In this document: positions 33,960 to 45,162 of the stretch, piece after piece
How the letters are laid out: each line of letters opens with the position of its first letter
Position numbering within the stretch: position 1 is the first letter of the stretch
DNA from: Isoetes taiwanensis
Lineage: Eukaryota; Streptophyta; Lycopodiopsida; Isoetales; Isoetaceae
NCBI GenBank assembly: GCA_021234155.1
Contig: JAJEKV010000003.1
Location: 10,354,413 to 10,418,412 of the forward strand
Length of the DNA: 64,000 nt
Direction of reading: 5' to 3'
Position numbers and translations under genes: made by a program
The notes under the pieces: generated by a model
What the model was told of the DNA's origin: nothing
What the model saw: the letters and a program-made list of their open reading frames with translations, nothing else
Databases searched by the model: none

Positions 33960-34330
33960 TGTTGATATGGCGCTAATGAATTCCGCTTGCCAATGGCTTC
34001 CCCGAAAGGGCATCCGCAACCACATTGAGCTTCCCCGCTTATAACTTATCTCAAAGTCATATTCTTCCAAGAATTCCATCCATCTCCTTTGCCTCAAATT
34101 AAGGAGCTTACTATGAAATATATATTGAGGCTTTGATGATCTCAGGTCTAACTGGAATTTTCTTCCCAATAAATAATGCCTCCAAATTCTTAAAGCCCTT
34201 ACTATAGCCGAGCTCCCGATCATGCGCTAGTAGCGCCGTTCGGCCGCTCAACTTCTTAGAATCATAGGCCACTACTTTTCCTCCTCCGCATGAGGATCAT
34301 ACCGCCGCTATCCCCGCTAGCATCCGTTGC
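33960..34330 (-). pseudogene. RNase H of chromovirus
   Basis: Minus-strand ALRIWRHYLLGRKFQL and LNLRQRRWMEFLEEYDFEIS are the characteristic C-terminal half of gypsy RNase H. The preceding THD region is damaged. Confidence 0.82.
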
Positions 34331-34599
34331 TACGAGCTTATCTTTTGGTCGGATCTGCAAGACCAATACCGGGCGCCATTGCCAAAGCTTCCTTCAGCTG
34401 CCTCAAATGCTTTCGGCCTTGTTTTGCCAATGGGCTGCCCAATCTTTTATCTTCCCACCTTTTGTGAGATCCGCACGGGCGCCGCTACCTTGGCAAAATT
34501 CTGACAAATCTTCTATAATAGCCTCATAGCCCTAGGAAGCTCCCCGACTTCATGCGTATTCTTTGGTGCCGCCAGCCGATCACGGCTTCTATCTTCGCA

Positions 34600-35150
34600 G
34601 GGTCCGTGGAAATGCCTTCACGGCGTGGTCACGCGGCCCCAAGTACTCCACTTCTTTCCGCTATGGCGGCACTGATAACTTCAAGAAAGAGTTGATGCCT
34701 TCTTAACTTTTCAAGCACCTTCCTCAAGTGTTGGGCGTTCCTCCACGCACTTACCAGAAACCAAGATATCGTCAAGAAGACTATGATGAAGGAATCTAGA
34801 AATTCAAGGAAGACGCCGCTCATTAACCTCATGAATGTTGCTGGTGCATTAGACAATCCAAAGGGCATAACCGTGGAACTCATAGTGCCCATATCTTGTC
34901 CCCAACGCCCTTTATGAATGTCTTCCTCCTTGATCCTAATCTGGTGATATCCCCGACCGAGATCTATTTTGGAGAAGATCTTTGCTCCCCTCGCGAATCG
35001 ATCCATTAAGTCATCCACCTAGGCAAGGCATACTTATTTTTGATGGTGTGCTTATTTAACCGGCGGTAATCAATGCACATCCTAAGGCTCCCATCCTTCT
35101 TCTTCACAAAGAGAATAGGGGCTCAACGGGAGACACTAGGTCTTATGAAC
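34600..35150 (-). pseudogene. Reverse transcriptase of chromovirus
   Basis: Minus-strand FSKIDLGRGYHQIRIKEEDI and VMPFGLSNAPATFM (34830-35000) are diagnostic. The DD catalytic box region (about 34770) is frameshifted and no longer reads as DD in frame. It is followed by [13 protein letters not shown]. Confidence 0.85.
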
Positions 35151-35599
35151 CCTAGGTCTAGCAATTCTTGCAATCGCTTTTTAACTCACAACTCCTCGGT
35201 TGACATCCTATAAGGTGCCTTTGCTTGTAGGCTTCGGCCCCGTGTTCAAGTGCTATTTCACACTCGACTCCTCTATAGGGCTGGAAGTCGCTTAATCTCA
35301 TCAGGAACAAGTCGTGGAAATTCCTCGATCAACTTTGCTATTGGCCCGGGGAGCTTGCTAGATTCTTTTGATCTCTTTATTTCTCTCCTGCCTCCCCGAT
35401 CTTGGAGCTCAAGCTTAAGGAGATAGGCCACCCGGCCGCTCTTATGCACTTAAGCAATTTTTCACTACTCATGCATTGCGCATGATTGGGGTTACTTTTT
35501 ACCCGTGGATTTCGATGACTTTGCCCTCTCGGCGCTGTTAGGGTCACCTTACGCTTCCCACAATCGATGATTGCTCCCCTGCTGGTCCAAGATATTCCA

Positions 35600-35830
35600 T
35601 TCCAATAATGAGATCATACTTGCCTATATTCATGACTTCCGCCCCAATGCAACATTAACACCGGGCAAGTCTACATTGAAGTTTATTCTCTTCCCCGCCA
35701 GATGCCTAATTGCTCCATTGGCAACACCACCGGCCCGGGCTTGGACTTTAACGGCTTTAACTTCAACATGCTTACCATCCTAGGGGATGCAAAATTATGA
35801 CTCGGGCCGTAGTCTATCAATACTATAAAG
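35600..35830 (-). pseudogene. Aspartic protease of chromovirus
   Basis: Minus-strand DYGPSHNF stands where DSGA(S/T)HNF is usual, so the catalytic aspartate is present but the following serine or threonine is changed. A GAEVMNIGKYD-like segment follows in shifted frames, shared with the forward remnant at 27450-27520. Confidence 0.68.
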
Positions 35831-35979
35831 GATTTCTCTTGGGCTTTTTGGTCGTTGAGATTACCTTATACCGACTTTCTCGATTCCCCTCAATAATAGC
35901 CGCAAAGATGTGACACTCACCATGGATGTAATCCCGCTTCGCCGCTGCCTCAAGGCCCGATGGTGTCTCCCATCCCAGC

Positions 35980-36608
35980 TCGCCAATGCCGCGATTCATA
36001 ATCAGGGGGCAATTGTTGGTCCTATGCCCCGCCGGAAGCATCCAAACACAACCGCTTCTCTATACAATCCTCGCTTTTCCTTGGGAATGGATCGCAGAAA
36101 TTGCCTCACCGCTGGGAGTAGTTAGACTTGGCTCCTTGCTCCTTGAAGCTTACCCGCTTTTTTTCCCCTTGCCACTACTTGTGTTGCCTTGCTTCCCATA
36201 ATTTGAATTGTACCTGCTTTGCTAGCTATCGGGCTTGCCGCCTCTTGGGCTATAGCCCCCTGTGTTTTCCCCTTATCCCGAAATATTGCTGTCTTGATGT
36301 CCGCTTCTTGTGGACCTCGCTCCTTGCAAACTTATGGCCTTTGCTTCGCCGACACGACTTCGGGTTTATTGTTCTTACAAGCTTGCGGATCTCATCGCTC
36401 AAGCCTTCAATATAGCCTTCCACCAAGATGCTTTTCACTCAACTTTGGCACATAAAGCCTTAGTCTCATGAATTCCTCCGCGGTATTTCTTCGATGATTT
36501 GTTGGTCCTCATTTTCTATAGAACTGCTGCATCATGTTGCACTTATGTTCTCTTTGGTACATAATGATGTTTGAACGCCTTTGGCGAACTTCCTGAATTT
36601 GCGTGCGC
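35980..36608 (-). pseudogene. Gag C-terminal part with zinc knuckle, chromovirus
   Basis: Minus-strand GHRTNNCPL near 36010 is the second half of a CCHC knuckle; the first cysteines lie in another frame. YIEGLSDEIRKLV (36370-36410) matches the conserved gag segment of plant gypsy elements. The gag N-terminus is lost at the 36608 junction. Confidence 0.65.
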
Positions 36609-36945
36609 AATTTGACCCCATCACAGCCTTTGGCGTAAAGAAGAGTTATGTCGAAAGCGCCGAGGCTTGCCTACAACGGAAATGGGCAAAGTGTATAGGA
36701 GGGGAGGCCAGCTATCATTCGATCAAGGGGCCGGGCTGATCCCCTCGACAGCTTTTGCATAGCCACCGGCCCCTGCTCTTTGGGTTCGCTCAGCCCTTTA
36801 TTTGTGTGTTGTAAATCGGCTTAGACCCCATGTTCTCGCTTTTTGGGCTTCGCCCTCTGCTCGCTAGGGGTTTATGCCCCTTTGTTTGTTCTGGTCCCAT
36901 AACCCGATTGGGTTCCGTGGACATTAAAATTTCTTCCTTCCTTTC
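36609..36945 (+). mobile_element. ORF1-only element, 3' part, unit 2
   Basis: Matches 4967-5315, starting abruptly at TTTGACCCCATCAC where the chromovirus gag ends. It contains the 3' hairpin region with AACCC-GATT-GGGTT (near 36901) and ends GGACATTAAAATTTC. Confidence 0.6.
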
Positions 36946-38127
36946 TCTTGTGAAGACACATACGCCAATGTCCGTAACTTGTATATTCATTATGTGAGCA
37001 TTACGCTTTTTAGAACTATATATGGTCATAACAAATATATATTGTAGACCCAAATTTTACTTGAGAGAAAAGTATATATTTCATCGCTTGATGGATGAAA
37101 GATTCGCCAAGGTTGCTAAAACTCAAATTGAAGTCCTAAATAAAATCACCAACATAACTAATCTGAAAAACTAAGATTCACCTCACATTCTAAATTACAC
37201 CTATGAAAATTTGGGTTTAAGGGCTACCTTGCCGATGAGGCGCAGTTCAAATGCCGATCTTGCCCAAAGGGTCCAACCCCAACAATAGAGGCTAAGTAAT
37301 TGCTCTAAACAAATGCATGAAAGTAACCCAAAACAAGGTGCTATCAAAGCCGATAGGCCAGCCCTAAGCATTGGGCCAAGAGTTAAAAAGATGGTTCTCT
37401 TTAGTGAAGGTTATTATAATTCCGTGAGAAGTTATATCAATGGGTTGTGCACAATAATGTATTTGGTGTGCAAGCAGCTATGTTATTAACATTAACGGTA
37501 GAGATAGTAAATCATTTTATATATGATCTCCTTAAGGAATTCTTTTTTATTGGGCCCAGAAGCTAGACGCTCGCATGTTTGAACCGAATGACACATGATG
37601 AAAATATAATTCGTGATGCATTATAACCATGCATAAACTTTTGTTGCTTCTGATATACTATGGGAGTCTTGCCATTATAATTGTTACGCACATTTAAATT
37701 CCTCTTTGAATTTTTTTCTCAAGGTATATTCAAGTATTTTGTTAGCAATGCAAATAGATATTATGTTTAAGGGTTTGAATGTGTGACTTTTATGTGCACG
37801 ATTTTTTCACTTCTAATCGCTATCCCCATCCTAATTTTTCCTTTGACAAAAATAAAAAAAGTCTATGGACTGTTGATTTCGTCATTCAACAGAAAAAAAA
37901 GGTTTGTACATGTGTCAAGGTTGGCTTCCAGGCCTCGCCTGAACCATAGAGGAAAAAAGAAAAGAAGAATAGAAATGAAGAAGTATGGAGAAGCCCGAGA
38001 GCAATTGAATCTCCCCCGGCACGATCGCATTTCTTGTAAACAAGAAAATTGCAGTTCATTGCATGCATTGTTGATTAACTTCTATGAGTTTTCTATGCTA
38101 CTTAATTTCTACAATTATGGTTCTTAA

Positions 38128-38399
38128 GTTTGGGTGCATATTCACACAGGGGGTGACTCCGGGCAACGAGAGCTGTTGGATAGGCATATTCACCCCTTAT
38201 TCCTTAATTTATACCGTACGTAAAATTCCTCGTTTATGGGGTATGCAAGCACAAAATTTGCTATACTGTATAACAAGATTCGCAAAATACTATAAGATTT
38301 CAAGCTTAATACTATATGGTGTTGATTTCAGACGTGCAAAATACAATTATGAGGGTTCTCGCCCTACCCACGCCCCCCCTCGTGAATATGCACCCAAAC
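38128..38399. mobile_element. Small inverted-repeat element (272 bp), unit 2 only
   Basis: Ends are a perfect 18-bp inverted repeat, GTTTGGGTGCATATTCAC at 38128 and its complement at 38382-38399, each followed inward by a G-run or C-run. It has no coding capacity. TTAAG occurs just left (38124-38128) and again at 38410-38414, but the symmetry is imperfect, so target-site duplication and superfamily are unclear. Confidence 0.6.
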
Positions 38400-39441
38400 C
38401 AAAGGGGGTTTAAGGGGGATTTTAATTTAAATGTGTTGGACCCAATGGTTGTGTTAATTAATGTCAATGGTAGTTATGTGTTGGTTGTTAATGTCAATGG
38501 TTGTTATGTGTTGGGGGATTTAATTTTTATATGTTGGATGTTAATGGTCCTGCGTTGCAAAATTTCTGTTCCTTCGGCCTTAGGAACGCCATCCCTCCCA
38601 AAGGTGACAAAAATTTTAGAATTCAAACCGTAAAAACTAGAATTCATTTGAGGCTTTCATCACCCCCGGTAGAGCTTTTGAATTTGATCACAATAAAACA
38701 AATAGAACATAAGTAAAAGTTATCATAAAGATAGAGCAGACTGATCTCATTATTCCTCGAAGTCATAAAGTTTGCAACACAAAGAAAACCCCCGCTATTG
38801 TGCTACATATTGTTACTTCAAGCAACTATTTCTCTTCACAATGACACCATTGTTTATCAATCCATATGATTTTGGATGCTCCATCTCTAGCTTAAAGGTA
38901 ATGCATGATTCACCTTATGGTTCGATTAAAGTTCCAAACCTATAATATAAATGCATTCTTGTGACCAATGCTTGATGGACCAAAGCGGACATGGAAAAGG
39001 GCGGAATAATCGGGCCTGCTGTGTGCATAAGAATCCGCTTGTTGATTGAAGTTAAAGGCTGGGTAAGTACACATGCATATGCACACATGCACACACATGC
39101 ACACATGCACATGCACTTGCACTTGCACTTGCACATGCACACATGCACATGCACATGCATATACATGCACATGCACATGAACATGCACATGCACACACAT
39201 GCACATGCATGTGCACATGCACATGCATACACATGCGTAATGTTCATGTACAAACACATGCGCGAGAAAGACAACAACCCTGATTGTTCCAACCAACTAA
39301 AATCAATCTACCCATAAAGGGTGCACTCTAGAAATACTATTTAGTACACCCAACGTAATACAACAACGGAAATCATAGAAAAACCATGTGAAAAAAAAGC
39401 GCATAAAAATCTAAAAGTAACCCCCTGTTATTGTGCTACAT
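38400..39441. other. Remainder of unit 2-specific 1.3-kb insertion
   Basis: Sequence absent from units 1 and the other module copies. It contains two 30-bp tandem copies (38456-38515, core TTAATGTCAATGG), the microsatellite at 39067-39238, and a direct repeat of CTATTGTGCTACATA-like sequence (38790-38809 and 39422-39442). No gene is recognised. Confidence 0.7.
39067..39238. repeat. CACATG/TGCACA-rich microsatellite
   Basis: About 170 bp of alternating purine-pyrimidine hexamer-like repeats (ACATGC, TGCACA, CTTGCA). Long His/Met/Cys/Val-rich frames exist on both strands only because the repeat lacks stops. Confidence 0.95.
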
Positions 39442-40261
39442 AGGAGGTCCAAATCCTAGGACGCCATGGCAAATGGAACCCTTTGCTTTATCGCTAAATT
39501 TTAGGCCTTTTTCATATCACTTTTGATGTTGTGCTCTATAAGTCCAACCCAAAAACAAAATGTGCTCGATGAAATTCGGCTTCTATTTAAAAGTCGGGCC
39601 TCTATTCCTTTGCAAATGTTGACTTCCAATAGTTGTAAATGTTTGGCAACAAGGACATCTATTTCATCTCTAAATCCCCTAATAATATAATATGGCAACA
39701 AATTCAACATTTCATGAATCACTTAATAACATAATTTATCACGTGCATTTTTATGTAGGAGAAAAACATAGGCTCATGTAGACACGAGACTATACAAACA
39801 AGGGAATGTTATCTCCAAAATATACACATAAACACCTATCAACCATGCACACATGTTAATGCGATATAGAAGGAAATATCTGACTTGAAGAATAACTTAA
39901 AAAGGAGCTTGATCGACAATCCTACATATATTTTAATTGCAAGATCCCTAATGATGGATTAGGTCTAAGACCATTGCATTAAAAATATGGATCCACGATC
40001 CCAAGAAACAAAAATTCTTAGCATTCTTTTATGAGCTGCATGAAACAAAAATTTGGAAAATACATGTCTCGCCTCGGCTTTTGAAGGAGATGATTCCGCA
40101 TTCATTCAAATCACAACAACATTCGGTTAGTGGAAGATCAGCCTTTCCTCCTGCAGCCCCCATCTGTTTCGAAATGGTCTTTTCATCCGCTGCTCCTGGG
40201 CAAGTAGCTAATGATTCGACATGGATTTCCTTGCATCGAGATATTTGCTTGATGGCCCTGG

Positions 40262-40269
40262 TATAAATA
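40262..40269 (+). promoter_or_regulatory. TATA box at end of module R, copy 1, unit 2
   Basis: TATAAATA, same context as 7373-7380. Confidence 0.4.
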
Positions 40270-40310
40270 GCACATTTTGCCCTAATCAATCAATATTTTG
40301 TTGCATTTTG

Positions 40311-40962
40311 CATTTTCATGGCTTTTTACTTAAAAATGTTAAGCCTAGCATTGCATGTATCGCTTCTCATTATTTAGTAATTTCTCACCACCTAACTTGG
40401 ACGAAGTTATCAAAATCAAGCCCTAGTATTGTTCATGGCCTATAAGTTCATGGCTTTTTATACAAGCTGTTGCATTTCAAGCATGGCTTTTACAACTACC
40501 ATTACATATAAGCTAAATATCTTATTCCACATGTCCATTATTTTGGCTTTGTAACATTTCTCGTAGTATCTTCCAAATTAGATTTACTTTGCCGCAAAGT
40601 GATCTCTAATAATGTAATCTTTTGCGCTTCACTCAAGGTTCTATACTTAGCTCCAATAAAGCATGTACCTTATGGTTTGTCCCAAAAAAAATCGCCTTTC
40701 TTAGCTGCACATTTCAAGTATTCTAACAGTCCTAAATGCTCCATGTCTCATGCATGCTTGATTTTTGAATTTGCCTGATGATTTATAGAAGACAAAACTA
40801 TCATTCATAAACCGCTGCGCAATCTTTGCATGTTTAAGTAACAATTGGTCGATTTTTTCTCGCAAGTCTGATTGCACATATCTCCACCGGGTCGTGAAGT
40901 TATCCGAGTATTCTTGAAGGAAGCCGGTATATTTGTTGCTCGACAAATAATAAGCAGCAAAA
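40311..40962 (-). pseudogene. Unrecognised antisense gene-like fragment, unit 2
   Basis: Counterpart of 7422-8092. The minus strand has an 81-codon frame (40946-40701) containing RWRYVQSDLREKIDQLLLKH and FMNDSFVFYKSSGKFKNQ. The family is not recognised. Confidence 0.25.
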
Positions 40963-41530
40963 CATATATGGAACTAAGATGCTTTAGGAGTAGAATAACA
41001 AACAATATTTTTGCCGGAAACTCGTGAGTTGTTATATGAATGTTCTATATATTATAAATTCTAACCTTCTAATGTTTTAAATTTCCGAATACATCCTCAG
41101 ATAGGCATATATGGAACCAAGATGCTTTAGAGTAGAATAATGAGCAATATTTCATTGGAAACTCATAGATCCTGTTATGTAAATTATCTATATATTATGA
41201 ATCTTACTCTCTTTACACTCCTCGAGAGGTGAGAAGTTCAAATGTTGTAGTAAAAGAAGCAAGAGTGTTTGCAAGTCGTGGCATCTTCCCATTGGATTAA
41301 AGAAAATTTCAATTCTTTCATACTTTTGCAAAGTGAGAAGTCTAAATATTGTAGTTCTATGAGCAATGTGTTTCTATTTGAGGCTTAGAAGAAGCATACT
41401 TGTAGATACAAGTCTCAACTCCCACACTCTAAAAATTCCATACTTTGCAAAGATGACAAGTTCAACCTGTCTGTAGTTGTATTTTCAATGGTTGTGTTGT
41501 ATGCAAGTTTCAACATCAAAACTATAGACT
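40963..41530. repeat. Local tandem and degenerate repeats, unit 2
   Basis: Copies of 8093-8345 (period about 143 bp here, starts 40963 and 41106) and of the 110-120 bp degenerate repeats at 8343-8640. Confidence 0.7.
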
Positions 41531-42714
41531 TATAACATCTATAAATTGGTCATGTTGTTCTTTTTGTCCATATAATGTAGAGTAATGTACGTAAGTCATG
41601 ACATAGGATAATGACGAGGGATACACTTCTACAAATCCACTACAAGAATGTATTATACTCTCCAAACTTCATAATGGGAACCTAAAAAATTTGACACGAT
41701 CTTTGTCCATGCTATTCTTTGACTTGTGTGTAGAAGCTGAACAAAAGAGCCTCAATTTTACTAACAACCATCAAAACATACTCAAAATCATGACAAATTC
41801 CTATGTTTCATTCATCTTTTTACATAAGTTGCCTACCCAATTCCAATGCAATTGCACAAATTTAGATTTCCTAGAATGGGGCTCGCGATGAAACCAAATA
41901 ACCGCCCGCTAGATAGGCTTCTCATTCATCTCGGCATTTTCTACAATGGTGGTGACAAGTGGGTAGCTGCACACATCTCAAACCACCACGAAAAAATAAA
42001 GGGAAAATCAATTATATCATTTGGACCCCAAAAAATACAATGCTAATAGATGACCTGCCGAAGCTTATCACCGATTAAAAAAACCCCCTTCTTCGGGTTT
42101 CGAGGAAAAACCCCTAGTGATAAGCCTTTGGCAAGGGGCTTGGACAAACGTGAAGCATAGAACGCTTCCAAAACCCACCGCAGCGTGGAGAAGTCAAACA
42201 TATGTCGCGGGCCAACCCCACCGCATTACAACCAACAATACAACAAAATGAGAGAAACAAACCTCCCGTGGGGGTGATCACGCCGCCATCGACAAAAACA
42301 AAAACCTCTTCAAATAGAGGGCCGGGCTCACGCGATGCCAAAGGCGACAAATACAATAAACAAAAGAAGGGGGAGGGTGGGTTCAAAGAGAATAGTATCA
42401 GCCGGTGAGAAGAGGAAGTGCCGATGATGACGTTGATGCAGAACCGCGCCTAAAATAGCGAACTCCCAACCGAGAAAGCATGTCACCGCGATGCATGCAT
42501 GGAAAGATGCATGCCCCATTCTAGAATCGATCCATGTTCCTGGATCGATTGGACTTAAATTGGGCTCGCGATGAAACCAACAAACCGCCCACCGTAGAAC
42601 TTCCAACAACCTGGAATCGGCGACCTAAGGTCCGCGGGATGATGGCTAAAGAAGAACCGCTTCCAGAAAAGGACGTACCACAAAGATGAAAGAAAGTAAA
42701 TTGGCCAAATAGCG
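41531..42714. other. Spacer, unit 2, no gene recognised
   Basis: Counterpart of 8641-9770, including the left flanking repeat of the LINE fragment (42400-42600). No recognisable protein. Confidence 0.5.
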
Positions 42715-43390
42715 GGAAGAAAATGGCCTTTGGTGGTACCCGAATCAACGAAGTAGTTTGAACCTGGTTTGGGACAGATTACTTCATCCAAAGTTATCAG
42801 TTTTGTGGTGGCGGATCATCCATAGATGTGTAGCGTCAATGTTTTGTCCACAAATTCGTCGGCCCCGGACATGCCCTTATTCTTTATGCTCGGAGGGATG
42901 GAGACAATCGAAAGGTTGTTTCTTCTTATGCCAAAGATGCTAGGACCGGCTTGGTTGTGGTTTCGTGAGTCTTTTTATTGCAGTTTTGAATAGTCAACAA
43001 GTCTTTATTAAGCGTTCTTCATTCAAGTTCTTGGGACAATATGGCAAAGAGGGTATTTTACTTAGCTTCAAGATGGATCATTTGGTCAATCGGAAAAGAA
43101 GAAAACTCTTTATTATTTTCAAAGGGCCATAGCCCCGATGCTCAAGTGCTTATTGAAGCTAAACAACGACGTGAAGTATATATCTTCCTCCGGTGAAGGA
43201 TGAAGTGAAGAATCGTATTTGGGTAATAATCCTCCAAATTAACACTTATATGTAACTCATTTACATGTTGTGTCTTTAGAAGGTGGCAGGTGGTTTTGCT
43301 CGTTGGACAATTCCTCCACTTTGGTTTTCTGATCCCCCATCTACATTTTTCGTTTCGATGATTAATAAAGTTTCACGCCCCTTCCAAAAA
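42715..43390 (+). pseudogene. LINE ORF2 3' end with zf-RVT, unit 2
   Basis: Counterpart of 9770-10475. PKLS then WWRIIHRCV is better preserved here, and the cysteine cluster is more frameshifted. AATAAA is at 43364-43369, but the A-run is only five bases (43386-43390) followed by GGTGGAAG, against 22 in unit 1. Confidence 0.8.
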
Positions 43391-44266
43391 GGTGGAAGAA
43401 GCCCTTCCCCGCCTCGAAACAATCTCAAAGAGAATAAGGCACTGGGCTGAGAGAAGAGGAAGCGCCGATGAGACGTTGATGCGTAACCGCAAGCCCAAAA
43501 TAGCTAACTCCCCAAAATCAGAAGGGCATGCGCTGCATGCATGCACGCAAGACATGCATGCTCGGCCTCTTATTTCGAATGAAGCGATCCCGATGTCTCT
43601 GATCGATGGGATTGTCTTTATAAAGATCCACAAAACTAATGTATAAGTTTCAATAAAAGAGCATTTTAGATGTATTTTTTCTCGAAAAAACTCTAAGATG
43701 GGACAGCTTTGAGATTTTAGGCCTATATGAGTTCAAAATGCATGTTTCATTCATCTTCTTTACATAGATTACCTACTCAGCCCCAATGAAGTTGCACAAC
43801 CTCGGACAAGTAATTTAGATGTATTTTTTTAGTAAAACCAAACCTAAGATGGGAGAGTTTGAGATTTAAAGGATCTATATGGAAGTGAGAATTCTTAAAG
43901 GCATGTCAGCCTCTACGTAAAAGTTGTAACTTCCATTGACCACCTAATTCCAAACTCTTCCCTTGCCTCCCAAATTCGAGCAATATGCTGATTATGCCAC
44001 CGGGCTATGTAACGAGGCACCTAAATGTTTCATGTCCTAATTTTTGATCTACAAGAGAAATGGGTCCAGTTGTACCTACAACTTTCTTTCATTTTCTAAA
44101 GTTGCCTCCCTGCTACCGTAAGAGGCATTGGCGCCCATTAGTCTTAAAAGCCCTTTTTAGTTGTAATAAAAACTAGTCAATGTATTTTATCTCACAATTT
44201 TTTTCTAATCCACGTAGTTTCCCTGCTCAATCCCATATGAGCTCTTTTCTTTATCTTGGTGGAAAT
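43391..44266. other. Spacer, unit 2, no gene recognised
   Basis: Counterpart of 10476-11335. Includes the right flanking repeat (43440-43620). Confidence 0.5.
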
Positions 44267-44860
44267 AGATAAAGATAAAGATAAAATTTAACGTCTACTG
44301 GAAGCTCCAGCTTATGGGACTAAACAATACAAAAGGGCGAAGCCCAACCAGGGACTCAAACCCCAACCCAAAGCAAAGAAAGGGCATAAGCCCGCATGTA
44401 AGAAGACATGGGAACTAAACCCCTTACGTAACATAAAGCAACTAAAGCAAAACCAAATATAACAAACCAAGACTGGTAGGCAATTAAGAGTACCCCAACC
44501 AAGGGTTGGTAGGCCACTTCGTCGAAAATAAGTTCGGAAAGCCTCCCCGGACAACCGCCCATTTTGCCGGAGCCTCGCCGAATCTTGCATACTCTCATCA
44601 CCGCCGAAGTTAACGGAATCATGAGAGGTCCTCTTCCTTTGCACCTAAAAGAGAGTGCCCTTCAAGTGGCTCCCTATGCCGTAACACATACAACTTATCC
44701 CGACGTTGAAAAATGTACCAGAAGATGGCGTAATTTATCAGCACGGTACTCCACTCTTTGGGCAAAGCAGTGGTTCGTGGCCTGGAATATGCATGATGCC
44801 GTGAAAGAAGCGTGCAACTACATCAAGATGTGAACTCGTGACGCCGCCTTGACCTCGACG
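44267..44860 (-). mobile_element. ORF1-only LINE-like element, antisense, unit 2
   Basis: Counterpart of 11336-11930. The GATAAA tail is at 44267-44286. The 3' stem-loop reads AAGCT-GG-AGCTT at 44302-44313 (minus strand). The ORF1 part is more frameshifted than in unit 1. Confidence 0.65.
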
Positions 44861-45162
44861 TGAGCGCTTGTGTTCAAATGCCGATATTCTGGCTGGGTCC
44901 GAACCGAGCAATAGAGGCTAAATAATGCCTTAAACAAATGCATGAAAGTAACCCAAGACAAGGTGCTATCAAAGCTGATAGGCAAGTTTGTAGAGAATCA
45001 CTCTAAGCATTGGGCCAAGAGTTAAAAAGATGGTCCTTAGAAGGTTATTATAATTCCGTGGTTATATCAATGGGTCGCGGCATAACAATGTATTTGTGCA
45101 AGCCTATGTTATTACTTGGAACATTAACGCGGTGATAGTAAATCATTTTATATATGATCTCC
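44861..45162 (+). repeat. Module R, copy 2, left part, unit 2
   Basis: Matches 5600-5910 and, unlike unit 1, keeps ATAGTAAATCATTTTATATA and ATGATCTCC up to the exact insertion point of the ORF1 element. Confidence 0.8.

Larger units (their letters stand above)
30028..36608 (-). mobile_element. Chromovirus (Ty3/gypsy with chromodomain), truncated, unit 2
   Basis: A minus-strand element: left (3') LTR 30028-31591, polypurine tract, 3' region, then chromodomain, integrase, RNase H, reverse transcriptase, protease and gag going right. It breaks off in gag at about 36608, where it joins an ORF1 element. The primer-binding site, 5' LTR and about 0.6 kb of right flank are gone. The order PR-RT-RNaseH-INT and the integrase chromodomain place it among plant chromoviruses. 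All domains carry frameshifts; nothing is translatable as a whole. It is the complementary half of the LTR at 2681-4371. Confidence 0.88.
37237..40310 (+). repeat. Module R, copy 1, unit 2 (interrupted)
   Basis: Copy of 5594-7421, split by the 1.3-kb composite insertion at about 38128-39441. The TATA box is at 40262-40269, and the right edge at TTGTTGCATTTTG. Confidence 0.8.

Noticed and set aside
30028-36608. Intact autonomous LTR retrotransposon
   Set aside because: The 5' LTR, primer-binding site and gag N-terminus are missing in this copy and all domains are frameshifted.
38915-39317. Overlapping frames of 100-125 codons rich in His, Met, Cys, Val on both strands
   Set aside because: They are translations of the CACATG-type microsatellite, which has no stop codons in several frames; no sign of a gene.
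41638-41650. CACTACAAGAATG, similar to a CACTA terminus
   Set aside because: Unit 1 reads CACTACAGTAATG at the same place (8755), there are no subterminal repeats, and the difference is of the suspect CAG type.
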